Virus record (IMG/VR): IMGVR_UViG_3300020457_000012
Location: 1-54,960 of that record
Source: a virus
DNA: 54,960 bases
Direction: 5' to 3' (one strand)
The notes beneath the pieces were generated by a model that did not search any database, was not told the DNA's origin, and worked only from the letters and a program-made list of their open reading frames with translations. Both the position numbers and the translations under genes were made by a program. Shown here one piece after another: positions 40,906 through 47,668 of the stretch (position 1 is the first letter of the stretch; every line of letters begins with the position of its first letter).

Positions 40906-41345
40906 TACTTCAATTCAATAGTTAAGTTGTTTGAGTTAATACGAAAAACATCACCTGTAGCGATTGTTTTTGAAGCATCTAACGCACCAATAAACAATAT
41001 GTTTCCACCACTTGAGGCATCTGCAATAAAGGCATGTGTAACTACATTTGTTGTTCCTGTGGATGCCGGAAACTCAAAGTTGTTAGTGTTTTTTATTGTC
41101 TGCTGATCTGTGCTAGAACTTGCTAAAGTCCAATCTGCCGCAACAATTTGCTTTCTTGTATAACTACCAAAAGTGGCTTCAGTCAAAGAGCCAGCTTCTG
41201 CGTCAGAAACAGCGGTTGCTAGTCCAACATAAATGCTGTCTCCTGGTGAAGCAAAAGTTGTACCACTAATAGCGGCATTGTTTTTAAAAATAAAATTGAG
41301 CAGTCGATGCTCAAGATACGTGGTTGCTGCGTTACTCGTTGCCAT
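40905..41345 (-). CDS. tail fibre-type protein, 146 aa
   Basis: The pattern ATTYLEHRLLNFIFKNN, SIYVGLATAVSDAEAGSL, YTRKQIVAADWT, ending NNLTIELK, is the common short phage tail-fibre protein family (SPG..YVGL, then Y.R..I). Beta-rich. Role as virion surface component by family and context. Confidence 0.68.
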   Translation of the reverse strand: MATSNAATTYLEHRLLNFIFKNNAAISGTTFASPGDSIYVGLATAVSDAEAGSLTEATFGSYTRKQIVAADWTLASSSTDQQTIKNTNNFEFPASTGTTNVVTHAFIADASSGGNILFIGALDASKTIATGDVFRINSNNLTIELK

Positions 41346-41354
41346 TTGTTACTC

Positions 41355-42002
41355 CTAAGTCCTTGGCCTATTAGGTAAACCCCTACGATTCGCATCTGAG
41401 TTTTCTCTAGCTTCCGCCAAGTCTTTCAAACGCTGAATCTCCTGCGCGAACCTTTGTTCGTACAGTTGCATCATATCCTGCTCACCTTTCATGTAAGTAT
41501 ACGCTTCCACGAGTGAGCCGTAAAGAAGAGCGTTAGGGGCGTTTTCGCTCAACCATGATGTTCCCGAATCCGCTCCAGCAGTTATGCTGGCGGGTCTGTA
41601 GTAATAATGTAGTTCAACCGTGTAGTTACTGTCTGGTGTTGGACTTACAATAAAATTATCTACGTCATAGATACTGTAATATTTTGGTCTAGCGTTTGCG
41701 CCTGTGTCTATAGAATACTGTTGAACAAAGTTAACATCTTTAAAATCTAAAAATACTTTATTTGATGCTGTTGTTATTTGCAAAGAAAACGGGGCAAGAT
41801 AATCGGTTGGGCAACTTAGAAAAGGATCGTTATTACTTAAAGCAGAGGTCGCATTTTTACGAAACAACTCAAGATCAACAAGTGTAAAGATACGATCCTC
41901 TGCGCCACGAATAAACACAGGCAGATTTGTGACGAAGGATGTTTCGGTATTTTCCGAAAAGTCTTGAATAGCTTGTTTGAGTTGTGCGTATGTAAAAGAC
42001 AT
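41355..42002 (-). CDS. adaptor/tail-tube-type structural protein, 215 aa
   Basis: The N-terminal helix (TYAQLKQAIQDFSENTETSF) and the centre PKYYSIYDVDNFIVSPTPDS, then VELHYYYRP, match a family of head-tail joining or tail-tube proteins in marine podoviruses and other phages. The C-terminal helix is long and charged (LYEQRFAQEIQRLKDLAE). Located just before the fibre array and after the first adaptor (43253) in transcription order. Confidence 0.65.
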   Translation of the reverse strand: MSFTYAQLKQAIQDFSENTETSFVTNLPVFIRGAEDRIFTLVDLELFRKNATSALSNNDPFLSCPTDYLAPFSLQITTASNKVFLDFKDVNFVQQYSIDTGANARPKYYSIYDVDNFIVSPTPDSNYTVELHYYYRPASITAGADSGTSWLSENAPNALLYGSLVEAYTYMKGEQDMMQLYEQRFAQEIQRLKDLAEARENSDANRRGLPNRPRT

Positions 42003-42014
42003 GTTACCTGCTCA

Positions 42015-42665
42015 CTATACTATTGTTATATTTCCAACCATGCTGCTGTGAACAGTGCACTGATACACTAATGTAGTATCACTTGGTTCGTGTGGCACGA
42101 TGAACTGAGTCAAGCCTGTTGTGCTGTTGAAGTTTTCTGTGACACCTGTTGTAAAAGCAGAACCACCATCAGATGTTCTTATTTGCAAAGGGTGTCCACT
42201 TACATGAGCAGAGTTATCTATCAAATAAGTATGACCTTTGTAAAAAGTAAAGTTAGGGTTGTTACCAGCCGTAGCACCCGGACCTGTAAACTGGTATGCT
42301 GAACCAGTGGCAGCACTAACTGTATATTTAGTTACAGGACCTGTTGTTTCATCATTAAGTCGAAGCCATGCTCCACCATGTGCGAAGTACATTCCTCCCG
42401 CAGCGTGAACGTGAGCTATAGCACCATGATAGGCCGAAGCACTGGGAAGATCGCTTAGAGCCGCATAGTAAAAAACAATTTTGTTTGCACCAGAGCTAAC
42501 GTCGATAACACCATTTGTGTCAATAATGTCTGTCAGTGCTGTGCCGTTACCCAACGCATTGTAAATTTCGTTGAAGTTGTCGTTTATCTTATCCGCTCCG
42601 GCACGAAGGGTATCGCCAGTACCATCATTTGCGGCAGAACCAATTCCTACTGTTTGTTTAGCCAT
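42015..42665 (-). CDS. virion protein with cupredoxin-like C-terminal domain, 216 aa
   Basis: The N-terminus VGIGSAANDGTGDTLRAGADKIN is a fibre attachment module. Residues 110-216 look like a type I copper domain: GHPL with H158, then YQCTVHSSM with C203, H206 and M209, the amicyanin-like C-x2-H-x2-M spacing. All four ligand types are present, so copper binding is possible. Related fibre-linked cupredoxin folds occur in cyanophages. Whether copper is bound is unknown. Confidence 0.62.
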   Translation of the reverse strand: MAKQTVGIGSAANDGTGDTLRAGADKINDNFNEIYNALGNGTALTDIIDTNGVIDVSSGANKIVFYYAALSDLPSASAYHGAIAHVHAAGGMYFAHGGAWLRLNDETTGPVTKYTVSAATGSAYQFTGPGATAGNNPNFTFYKGHTYLIDNSAHVSGHPLQIRTSDGGSAFTTGVTENFNSTTGLTQFIVPHEPSDTTLVYQCTVHSSMVGNITIV

Positions 42666-43253
42666 TTAACCCTCGTCAAAAGTCTTAGTTGCCGAATCGA
42701 GTGTAACATTTGTAGCATCAAAGGTCGATGCTGTTGTTGGTGGTGTTGGTGCAGCAGTCCCCGGCCCAACGGTCGCATTGTCACCGCCGCCTCGTGTACC
42801 ACCGACTGTTGCTGTTTCTCCTCCCGTGATGGTGATTGTATAGGAGTCATCGTCAATAACCGTGATCGTATACCCGGTAGCCTTTTCAAGACTAGCTTCT
42901 GAAAACCCATCAAATGCCTCCACTTTACGAAAAACAACAGCATCTGATGTGCTGCGACCATGAGAAGGTTCAAATACTGTAACTACAGCGGAACCGGAAG
43001 AACCAGACTGAAATGCATTTTTTATTAAAAGTCTTTGACCAGCTACTTCTGTGCTTGTGTCTGGTCTAGGTTCAAAAAGTGCTTGTGGATCTGAACCAGG
43101 AGAAATAGGTTCTAACTGTGGATGTTTTGGTTCGTACTCATCTGGACCAACTTTAAGACCATTCCATTCGGTTATCATTTCAGACAAACGATAACGAAAG
43201 CCAGAGCGATCTGATATTCCGTAAGCATGTTTTCCAGATGCGTATCTAGCCAT
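42666..43253 (-). CDS. conserved virion-module protein, 195 aa
   Basis: Residues 1-60 (RYASGKHAYGISDRSGFRYRLSE, then MITEWNGLKVGPDEYEPKHP) are a strongly conserved signature of an uncharacterised marine phage structural family. A beta region carries TGYTITVIDDDSYTITI, and the tail is Thr/Gly/Pro-rich and disordered. Sits between adaptor and cupredoxin-like genes. Role unknown. Confidence 0.65.
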   Translation of the reverse strand: MARYASGKHAYGISDRSGFRYRLSEMITEWNGLKVGPDEYEPKHPQLEPISPGSDPQALFEPRPDTSTEVAGQRLLIKNAFQSGSSGSAVVTVFEPSHGRSTSDAVVFRKVEAFDGFSEASLEKATGYTITVIDDDSYTITITGGETATVGGTRGGGDNATVGPGTAAPTPPTTASTFDATNVTLDSATKTFDEG

Positions 43254-43921
43254 TAGTTTACCCGAAGATAAGAAATACTAGGCTGTAGCTTCAACGGTAC
43301 TCTATCTTCGTCCTCATCCGCTGCACGTTGGAACTCTTCTTCATACACAGACTTCAAAAGTTGTACCCGTTCTGGTGCTCTTTTAATTGATAAATAATAC
43401 GCCAGCCCCGCAACCATACAAGGCAAGAATCGAAATGGTGCATCAGTTGTGTTGGCTAATGTATCAACGTCTTCTATGCGCTTTACATAATAGTACACAA
43501 GCGTATCTGTAGAATTTTCCGGCGTAGCCCACAAAGTAATCTGTGGTGTGCTTTGTCTATTATAGTAATATTGACTTGGTCTGCCTTGAGTTGTTTTATT
43601 AGGTATGCCTAAATATTCCCCACGAGACATCCGGGTCAACTCTTGATCCACGCCACTACGACGTAACGAAACTTCAAGTAGATCCGTGTAATTTGAGTCT
43701 AAGGTATATGTTGCGGTTCCCTGTGTTAGAGCCTGCGTTGCCTGCTTTACTGTCCATAAATTAAGACCACGATTAGCCCAATCAGCAAACATCAAGTTCA
43801 TGGAACGACGTGCCGTTTTAGCATCATATCCAGTGCGAACCTCAAGTCCGCACCGTTCATATGCTTCTTCAATTATCTCAGCTACGTCGAGGTCGAAGTC
43901 TGTTGAACCTGAAGTTGCCAT
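43253..43921 (-). CDS. head-tail adaptor (P22 gp4-like)
   Basis: A 222-aa protein. IADIIEEAYERCG-like start (DLDVAEIIEEAYERCGLE), RSMNLMFADWANRGLNLW, a middle beta part (LLEVSLRRSG, IPNKTTQGRPSQYYYNRQ) and FLPCMVAGLAYYLSIKR, then EEEFQRAADEDE. This is the full pattern of the gp4-type adaptor that links portal to tail machine. About the normal length. One-base overlap with the next gene. Confidence 0.8.
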   Translation of the reverse strand: MATSGSTDFDLDVAEIIEEAYERCGLEVRTGYDAKTARRSMNLMFADWANRGLNLWTVKQATQALTQGTATYTLDSNYTDLLEVSLRRSGVDQELTRMSRGEYLGIPNKTTQGRPSQYYYNRQSTPQITLWATPENSTDTLVYYYVKRIEDVDTLANTTDAPFRFLPCMVAGLAYYLSIKRAPERVQLLKSVYEEEFQRAADEDEDRVPLKLQPSISYLRVN

Positions 43922-43923
43922 AA

Positions 43924-44598
43924 TTAATCCTCTGCATATAGGTTATCAAAAATCTGATTTACATCTAACGTGTAGTCTAAATCTGACTTAGAGTAGTGAA
44001 CATGCTGTGACGGTCTAAAATCTGGAGCACCTTGCCCTGTTTCAAACCACGCAGGATGCGTTACTCTTACTCTGTTATTTGGTAAAGCTATGATGTTTCC
44101 TGTCCATTTACCCGCATCTAATAGTTCAAGCACATGACTTTGTTTGTGCTGTGCAGGATCGTCAGCTACCTCACTATCCGTGTAGTCTACCGTAAAGTAA
44201 TATTTAGCTGGATACATTTCACCATCTACTTTCGCTAACCAAGGGCATGGCTGTGCTCTGTCTAAAACATACACTGCATGTGTGTGTGACATACAATCCC
44301 AAGGCTGCGCATAATGCACAGGCATGGGTTCAGGCCACTCATCCAATGGGGTGTCTCCAACCAAAGCTGTTATAGGCATTCTTGCCCACATTGCACCCCC
44401 GTGAATGTTGTCTTCACTGGTGTCATCCACCTCACATCCAGTGAAAATAGTTTGAAAACTTAAGCAGCGATTTGGCATCGCTGTGACGGCTATCGCCATC
44501 GCATGAAGAAAGTCCCCGTGGTGGTCATCATGATTGCAGGTATACTCTCTTCGCACCCAACACTTAAAGTGTGGAATGTTACTTTGAAGAAATGCCAC
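43924..44598 (-). CDS. conserved phage protein of unknown function, 224 aa
   Basis: Rich in His, Cys and Trp; motifs FKCWVRREYTCNHDDHHGDF and AVTAMPNRCLSFQTIFTG near the N-terminus, and PWLAKVDGEMYPAKYYFTVDY near the middle. The family recurs in marine phage virion operons. The clustered His/Cys may bind a metal. No enzymatic family recognised. Confidence 0.62.
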   Translation of the reverse strand: MAFLQSNIPHFKCWVRREYTCNHDDHHGDFLHAMAIAVTAMPNRCLSFQTIFTGCEVDDTSEDNIHGGAMWARMPITALVGDTPLDEWPEPMPVHYAQPWDCMSHTHAVYVLDRAQPCPWLAKVDGEMYPAKYYFTVDYTDSEVADDPAQHKQSHVLELLDAGKWTGNIIALPNNRVRVTHPAWFETGQGAPDFRPSQHVHYSKSDLDYTLDVNQIFDNLYAED

Positions 44599-44611
44599 GT
44601 TTTACACACCT

Positions 44612-44866
44612 TTATCTGCTTCTGCTAGTGCCACCACGGCGCATTTTTTTAGCTCCGCCACGGGCATAACCTTTTTTCTTCATAGTACCGCCGTTAGCAC
44701 GTTTAACACCGCCACGAGCCATACCTTTTTTCTTCATAGTACCGCCGTTAGCACGTTTGACTGCACCACCAACCTTCTTTCTGGTCACGCCGCCGCGCTT
44801 CATACCTTTTTTCTTCATGTTTGCACCGCCAAGTGCTCTACCTTTTTTCTTCTTTTTCATCGCCAT
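44612..44866 (-). CDS. Lys/Gly repeat protein, 84 aa
   Basis: Nearly half of the residues are Lys, Arg or Gly. It carries an 18-residue repeat, KRANGGTMKKKGMARGGV, twice in tandem plus degenerate copies (MKKKGMKRGGVTRKK). GGAG precedes ATG 44866. Highly basic and disordered; could condense DNA or bind RNA in the head. Corresponding DNA is a 54-bp tandem repeat. Confidence 0.65.
   Translation of the reverse strand: MAMKKKKKGRALGGANMKKKGMKRGGVTRKKVGGAVKRANGGTMKKKGMARGGVKRANGGTMKKKGYARGGAKKMRRGGTSRSR
44652..44759. repeat. 54-bp tandem repeat, two copies
   Basis: A 54-bp unit with the core CCTTTTTTCTTCATAGTACC occurs at about 44652-44705 and 44706-44759, differing at a handful of positions. It encodes the 18-residue KRANGGTMKKKG unit of the overlying gene and is likely to change copy number by slippage. 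Confidence 0.8.
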
Positions 44867-44876
44867 TTTAATCTCC

Positions 44877-45053
44877 TTATGAACGATTAAGTTTGGGCAT
44901 CTGGCTTGCCCCAGCCATCTCTTTGCGAGTCATAAATTTACCGTCTCGTGCTTTTATAGTGCCGCCCTTTTTCTTAAAGCCCATATTGTTTCTAACAGAT
45001 TGAGGCAGATTTGGCAGTCCTTTGTTGTCAGGGGGTATGTCTTTTAACGTCAT
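44877..45053 (-). CDS. small virion-module protein, 58 aa
   Basis: Starts at ATG 45053, overlapping the previous stop by ATGA; ends 44877 and is followed by GGAG for the next gene. Begins MTLKDIPPDNKGLPNLPQS, then VRNNMGFKKKGGTIKARDGK. Basic, no domain. Short enough to be missed by length cut-offs, but overlap and spacing support it. Confidence 0.68.
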   Translation of the reverse strand: MTLKDIPPDNKGLPNLPQSVRNNMGFKKKGGTIKARDGKFMTRKEMAGASQMPKLNRS

Positions 45054-45331
45054 TTTTTCTTTTTCCTTTTCAAAGATTTTACACGTCGAGGCTTGCCTGC
45101 TGGCTGACCTATTCTTTTCTTCTGAGCTATCCTACTACGTTTTTCAGCGGCTGTCATTTCGCTTGATGTTTTGGGTGTTTTGCTAGAAACCCTTTTAGAG
45201 GGGCGACAATATGGAGTACCTCGTTTTTCACCTTTGCGTCTGCCACACGCTTTCCCCGTGCGCTGATCCTTCCAATCTTCTTTGAACCACCGTTTGAGAG
45301 CAAGACCAGCTTTTGTTTTTCTAACAGCCAT
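45050..45331 (-). CDS. basic Cys-containing protein (DUF5872-like), 93 aa
   Basis: ALKRWFKEDWKDQRTGKACG, then RRKGEKRGTPYCRPSKRVS, shows the two-Cys pattern (GKxCG...YCxPS) of DUF5872-like phage proteins. The C-terminal 40 residues are almost purely Lys/Arg/Ser. Probably nucleic-acid binding; a member of the basic-peptide run. Overlaps the 58-aa gene by ATGA. Confidence 0.68.
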   Translation of the reverse strand: MAVRKTKAGLALKRWFKEDWKDQRTGKACGRRKGEKRGTPYCRPSKRVSSKTPKTSSEMTAAEKRSRIAQKKRIGQPAGKPRRVKSLKRKKKK

Positions 45332-45341
45332 ATTCTTCCCA

Positions 45342-45785
45342 TCAGCCTCTAATACTTACAATTATAAATATTCCTAATCCTATTAATATAGCAATTATAA
45401 CTGACACTAACGTCCATTCCATAACTGCTTCTATCAACCGCTCCCGTTTTCTTTTCTTTGCCTGCCGTTCTTTTCGTAAATCACCCTGTACTTTTAACAC
45501 GTCTCTCCAAGCATTAAATCCGTAGTTGGCAACCAAGAAGTTACGAAGCTCTGCTTCCATCTTTTCTGCCTTCTTTTTTGCAGCGTAGGTGTGTAAAGCT
45601 TCCTCTTCTACACTACCAAACCGCCTACCCTTTGCCTTCTCATGCCCCTCTTTAATTTGGCCTATAGCACCCATAAGTTTACCAATGTCTTTTGACATTG
45701 ATGTCACTTCTTTGCCAAGGGCGAATCCTTTTTTAATCGCCTGATATGAAGCTGTGGCGGTGGCGATTAATGTAACAGGATCCAT
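45342..45785 (-). CDS. membrane-anchored coiled protein, 147 aa
   Basis: Residues 1-120 are charged and helical (VTLIATATASYQAIKKGFAL, then many Lys/Glu); one transmembrane segment lies at about 122-143 (WTLVSVIIAILIGLGIFIIV). A C-tail-anchored topology. Could be a lysis accessory or an internal head membrane protein. No family recognised. Confidence 0.62.
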   Translation of the reverse strand: MDPVTLIATATASYQAIKKGFALGKEVTSMSKDIGKLMGAIGQIKEGHEKAKGRRFGSVEEEALHTYAAKKKAEKMEAELRNFLVANYGFNAWRDVLKVQGDLRKERQAKKRKRERLIEAVMEWTLVSVIIAILIGLGIFIIVSIRG

Positions 45786-46058
45786 CTACGACTGCGTTAC
45801 CGCCCCCCTTGTTCTTTTACGTCTTCGATTCATTACAGCACCACATCCACGCGCCACTGCTGTCCCTCTGACGGCTTTTCCTCTGAAAGCGCGCTTGGGC
45901 TTTTGGTCGTGTATGCCACCATCGGCTTTCTTTGTTGACTTGCCATAATTGGCAGCACCGACTTTCCTGCACTTGGCGATGGCACCGCTTGCATATGCTG
46001 ACGGGAATACCCGGTAACGAGCTTTAACCTTGTGATAGCATGCATCTTTTTTACTCAT
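45786..46058 (-). CDS. basic Cys-containing protein (DUF5872-like), 90 aa
   Basis: MSKKDACYHKVKARYRVFPS, AYASGAIAKCRKVG is the core of the DUF5872 small phage protein family (DACYxKVK, then YASGAxxKCRK). The remainder is Lys/Arg-rich. ATG overlaps the stop of the 40-aa gene upstream (ATGA, 46055-46058). Likely binds nucleic acid in the virion; not demonstrated. Confidence 0.7.
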   Translation of the reverse strand: MSKKDACYHKVKARYRVFPSAYASGAIAKCRKVGAANYGKSTKKADGGIHDQKPKRAFRGKAVRGTAVARGCGAVMNRRRKRTRGAVTQS

Positions 46059-46177
46059 TTTTTATTCTTTCTACCTAGAACACTTTTTAAACTTTTTGCT
46101 TGTTTAGCATGTAATTTAGATGCCTTTTTTAAACCTTTAATAACTTTTTTAACTTTTTTCTTTTTAGCGTTGTTCAT
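46055..46177 (-). CDS. 40-aa Lys-rich peptide
   Basis: ATG 46177 overlaps the stop of the 51-aa gene (ATGA), and its stop overlaps the next ATG. Sequence MNNAKKKKVKKVIKGLKKAS, KLHAKQAKSLKSVLGRKNKK resembles small phage peptides with KVIKxLKKASKxHAxQAK. It is amphipathic-helical and strongly positive. Too short for usual gene calling, but the double overlap supports translation. Confidence 0.68.
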   Translation of the reverse strand: MNNAKKKKVKKVIKGLKKASKLHAKQAKSLKSVLGRKNKK

Positions 46178-46329
46178 TTTTTTCTCTTCTTTTTAGCAGC
46201 ACAATGTGCTTTTTGACTAAACCCACGCGGACGCTTGCAGTTTATTTTTGCTTTTCTTTTCTTACTCCACTTGCGTTTTTGAGGTGGCTTTGAGATTAAG
46301 CTGGGGATTGACCCACGCGATATCGCCAT
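46174..46329 (-). CDS. 51-aa Arg/Lys-rich peptide
   Basis: ATG 46329 lies inside the end of the 81-aa gene (68-bp overlap in another frame), with AGGAG 10 bases upstream. The product MAISRGSIPSLISKPPQKRK, then CKRPRGFSQKAHCAAKKKRKK has a two-Cys basic end like its neighbours. The stop overlaps the 40-aa start. Supported by overlaps on both sides of the run. Confidence 0.6.
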   Translation of the reverse strand: MAISRGSIPSLISKPPQKRKWSKKRKAKINCKRPRGFSQKAHCAAKKKRKK

Positions 46330-46507
46330 CGTTAACCCTCTCCTGTAGATAATAATCCCAGAGTTCTGCTAATAATTTATGATTTTGATCTACTTTAACA
46401 GAGATAACCGCTGTTTCTGTTTTTAATTCAACAACAGAAAATGCTATCCAACCAATAAAGGCAAGGCTTGCACCACTAAATAATGTGCTTATGTTCAACA
46501 TTTCCAT
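46262..46507 (-). CDS. small membrane protein, 81 aa
   Basis: One transmembrane segment at about residues 8-28 (TLFSGASLAFIGWIAFSVVEL), then a soluble polar part with a coiled-coil-like DQNHKLLAELWDYYLQE. N-in/C-out or the reverse cannot be told. Overlaps the upstream 94-aa gene by 13 bases. Holin accessory or spanin-like roles are possible but not shown. Confidence 0.6.
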   Translation of the reverse strand: MEMLNISTLFSGASLAFIGWIAFSVVELKTETAVISVKVDQNHKLLAELWDYYLQERVNDGDIAWVNPQLNLKATSKTQVE

Positions 46508-46779
46508 CTCCGTCTAGCCTGACGTAAGCGGCTATTAGGATTTTTAGCAGCTTTAGGAAACTTTTTCATTTGACCTGCGCTTCTAGCACAGAAAGACTTA
46601 CGTCTCTTAGCGTCCTTGCTGCCCTTTTTAACTTTACCTGTAACGGCTGTCTTTAATTTAGAACCAGGATTGGCGCGACGGTAAGCCGCCACGCCAGCCT
46701 TGGTCATGCCTGCCCCTGCTTTCGTTGAACGAAAGTTTTTCTTGTTACGAGGCGGCATCTTACTTTTTTTACGAGTCAT
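46495..46779 (-). CDS. basic phage protein (DUF6321-like), 94 aa
   Basis: ATG 46779 is used; a TTG four codons upstream is also in frame. The core AGAGMTKAGVAAYRRANPGS, KLKTAVTG, KSFCARSAGQMKK matches a small phage protein family with GMTxxGVxxYRRxNPGSKLKTAVT and a FCAR motif. Nearly 40 percent Lys/Arg. It starts the run of basic proteins. Confidence 0.7.
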   Translation of the reverse strand: MTRKKSKMPPRNKKNFRSTKAGAGMTKAGVAAYRRANPGSKLKTAVTGKVKKGSKDAKRRKSFCARSAGQMKKFPKAAKNPNSRLRQARRRWKC

Positions 46780-46783
46780 AGGA

Positions 46784-47059
46784 CTACCCAAAGAAAGCAG
46801 TGATTGAGTCTATGTTTGTTAGTGTAACATGACATCCGTCGTCAAATATTATTCCGTGGTCAGGAATAGTAATCTGAGTATCGTCACCTGCTACAAATGT
46901 CATGGTTAGAAGTGTTGTGCCACCGGAGCCACCAGTTTTAAAAACTGCCGCAGGAGACCCACTACCAGCAGAACGAACCACAAAAGCTTTTAAGCGGTTT
47001 CGACCACCAAGCAATGTGCCTGTGGCTGTAGCAGTTTTTGCTGTAATAGAAGCAGCCAT
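46784..47059 (-). CDS. small capsid-decoration-type protein, 91 aa
   Basis: Beta-rich with GGSGGTTLLTMTFVAGDDTQ and ITIPDHGIIFDDGCHVTL; similar in strand pattern to short phage head fibre or decoration subunits. Follows the 160-aa protein with a 12-base gap. Structural role inferred. Confidence 0.6.
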   Translation of the reverse strand: MAASITAKTATATGTLLGGRNRLKAFVVRSAGSGSPAAVFKTGGSGGTTLLTMTFVAGDDTQITIPDHGIIFDDGCHVTLTNIDSITAFFG

Positions 47060-47071
47060 ATCAGCCTCCTA

Positions 47072-47554
47072 TTAAGCAGTTGGTGAATCAGAAGCAATAC
47101 CAAAGAACTTCAGAGCAATAACACCGCCAGCACCTGCTGTACCGGAAATTACAACTTCAACCTCATCGGCTGTTTCTGTGGCCGCTGTAGTTGTACCACC
47201 AGACATGCCAAGAACACCGTTACAAGGGAAGAAGCCCTTGAAACCTGTTGCGTTAATGGCAATAGAAATGCCGTCCACAAAACCATCTGTGTCAGCATCT
47301 GTACCAATGTCAACCAAGTTTACGTTGTTAGCCGCAGCACTTGTTACTGTGATAGCAACGCCCATAGGAATGAAGTTTGAGGGTATTCCGATTGATGATT
47401 CTTTGTGCTCTGTACCACTTGCAGCGATTGTAATTGAAGTGCTGTAAGTAGAGAGAGTCATTTCATTAGTAAGACCACCAGTTGTGGCGTTCTTAATAAT
47501 AGTTTTGAACCCGTTTTCTGAACGAACGGGACCATTAAAAGTAGTATTAGCCAT
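47072..47554 (-). CDS. capsid-associated beta-rich protein, 160 aa
   Basis: FNGPVRSENGFKTI at the N-terminus and TEHKESSIGIPSNFIPMGVA, GLEVE-like TADEVEVVISGTAG near the end fit a common marine phage head-associated protein. AGGAG precedes ATG 47554. Separated from the capsid gene by a terminator, so its level may differ from capsid. No enzymatic part. Confidence 0.62.
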   Translation of the reverse strand: MANTTFNGPVRSENGFKTIIKNATTGGLTNEMTLSTYSTSITIAASGTEHKESSIGIPSNFIPMGVAITVTSAAANNVNLVDIGTDADTDGFVDGISIAINATGFKGFFPCNGVLGMSGGTTTAATETADEVEVVISGTAGAGGVIALKFFGIASDSPTA

Positions 47555-47623
47555 GTACGTCTCCTGTCTTGGCTAGTGTCAACCCCCCGATGGAGTTGTC
47601 AGGATAATTAAGTATACAATAAA

Positions 47624-47649
47624 AAAGGGCGAGTGAATACCCGCCCTTT
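47624..47649 (-). terminator. intrinsic terminator after the major capsid gene
   Basis: AAAGGGCG (47624-47631) pairs with CGCCCTTT (47642-47649), 10-base loop. Read on the minus strand it is followed by TTTTTTATTG. It lies 20 bases after the capsid stop codon. Either partial termination or a separate promoter must serve the downstream virion genes; none is obvious. Confidence 0.82.
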
Positions 47650-47668
47650 GAAAAAGATGTTTTCAACT

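Noticed and set aside
42647-42973. Minus-strand 108-aa His/Gln-rich frame
   Set aside because: A shifted frame of the conserved 195-aa virion protein; composition (RHHQQQHRP) is typical of a shadow.
44652-44759. CRISPR-like or iteron array
   Set aside because: The 54-bp repeats are in frame with a Lys/Gly repeat protein and have no spacers.
45154-45342. Minus-strand 62-aa basic frame
   Set aside because: Shifted frame within the DUF5872-like gene, which has the recognised Cys pattern.
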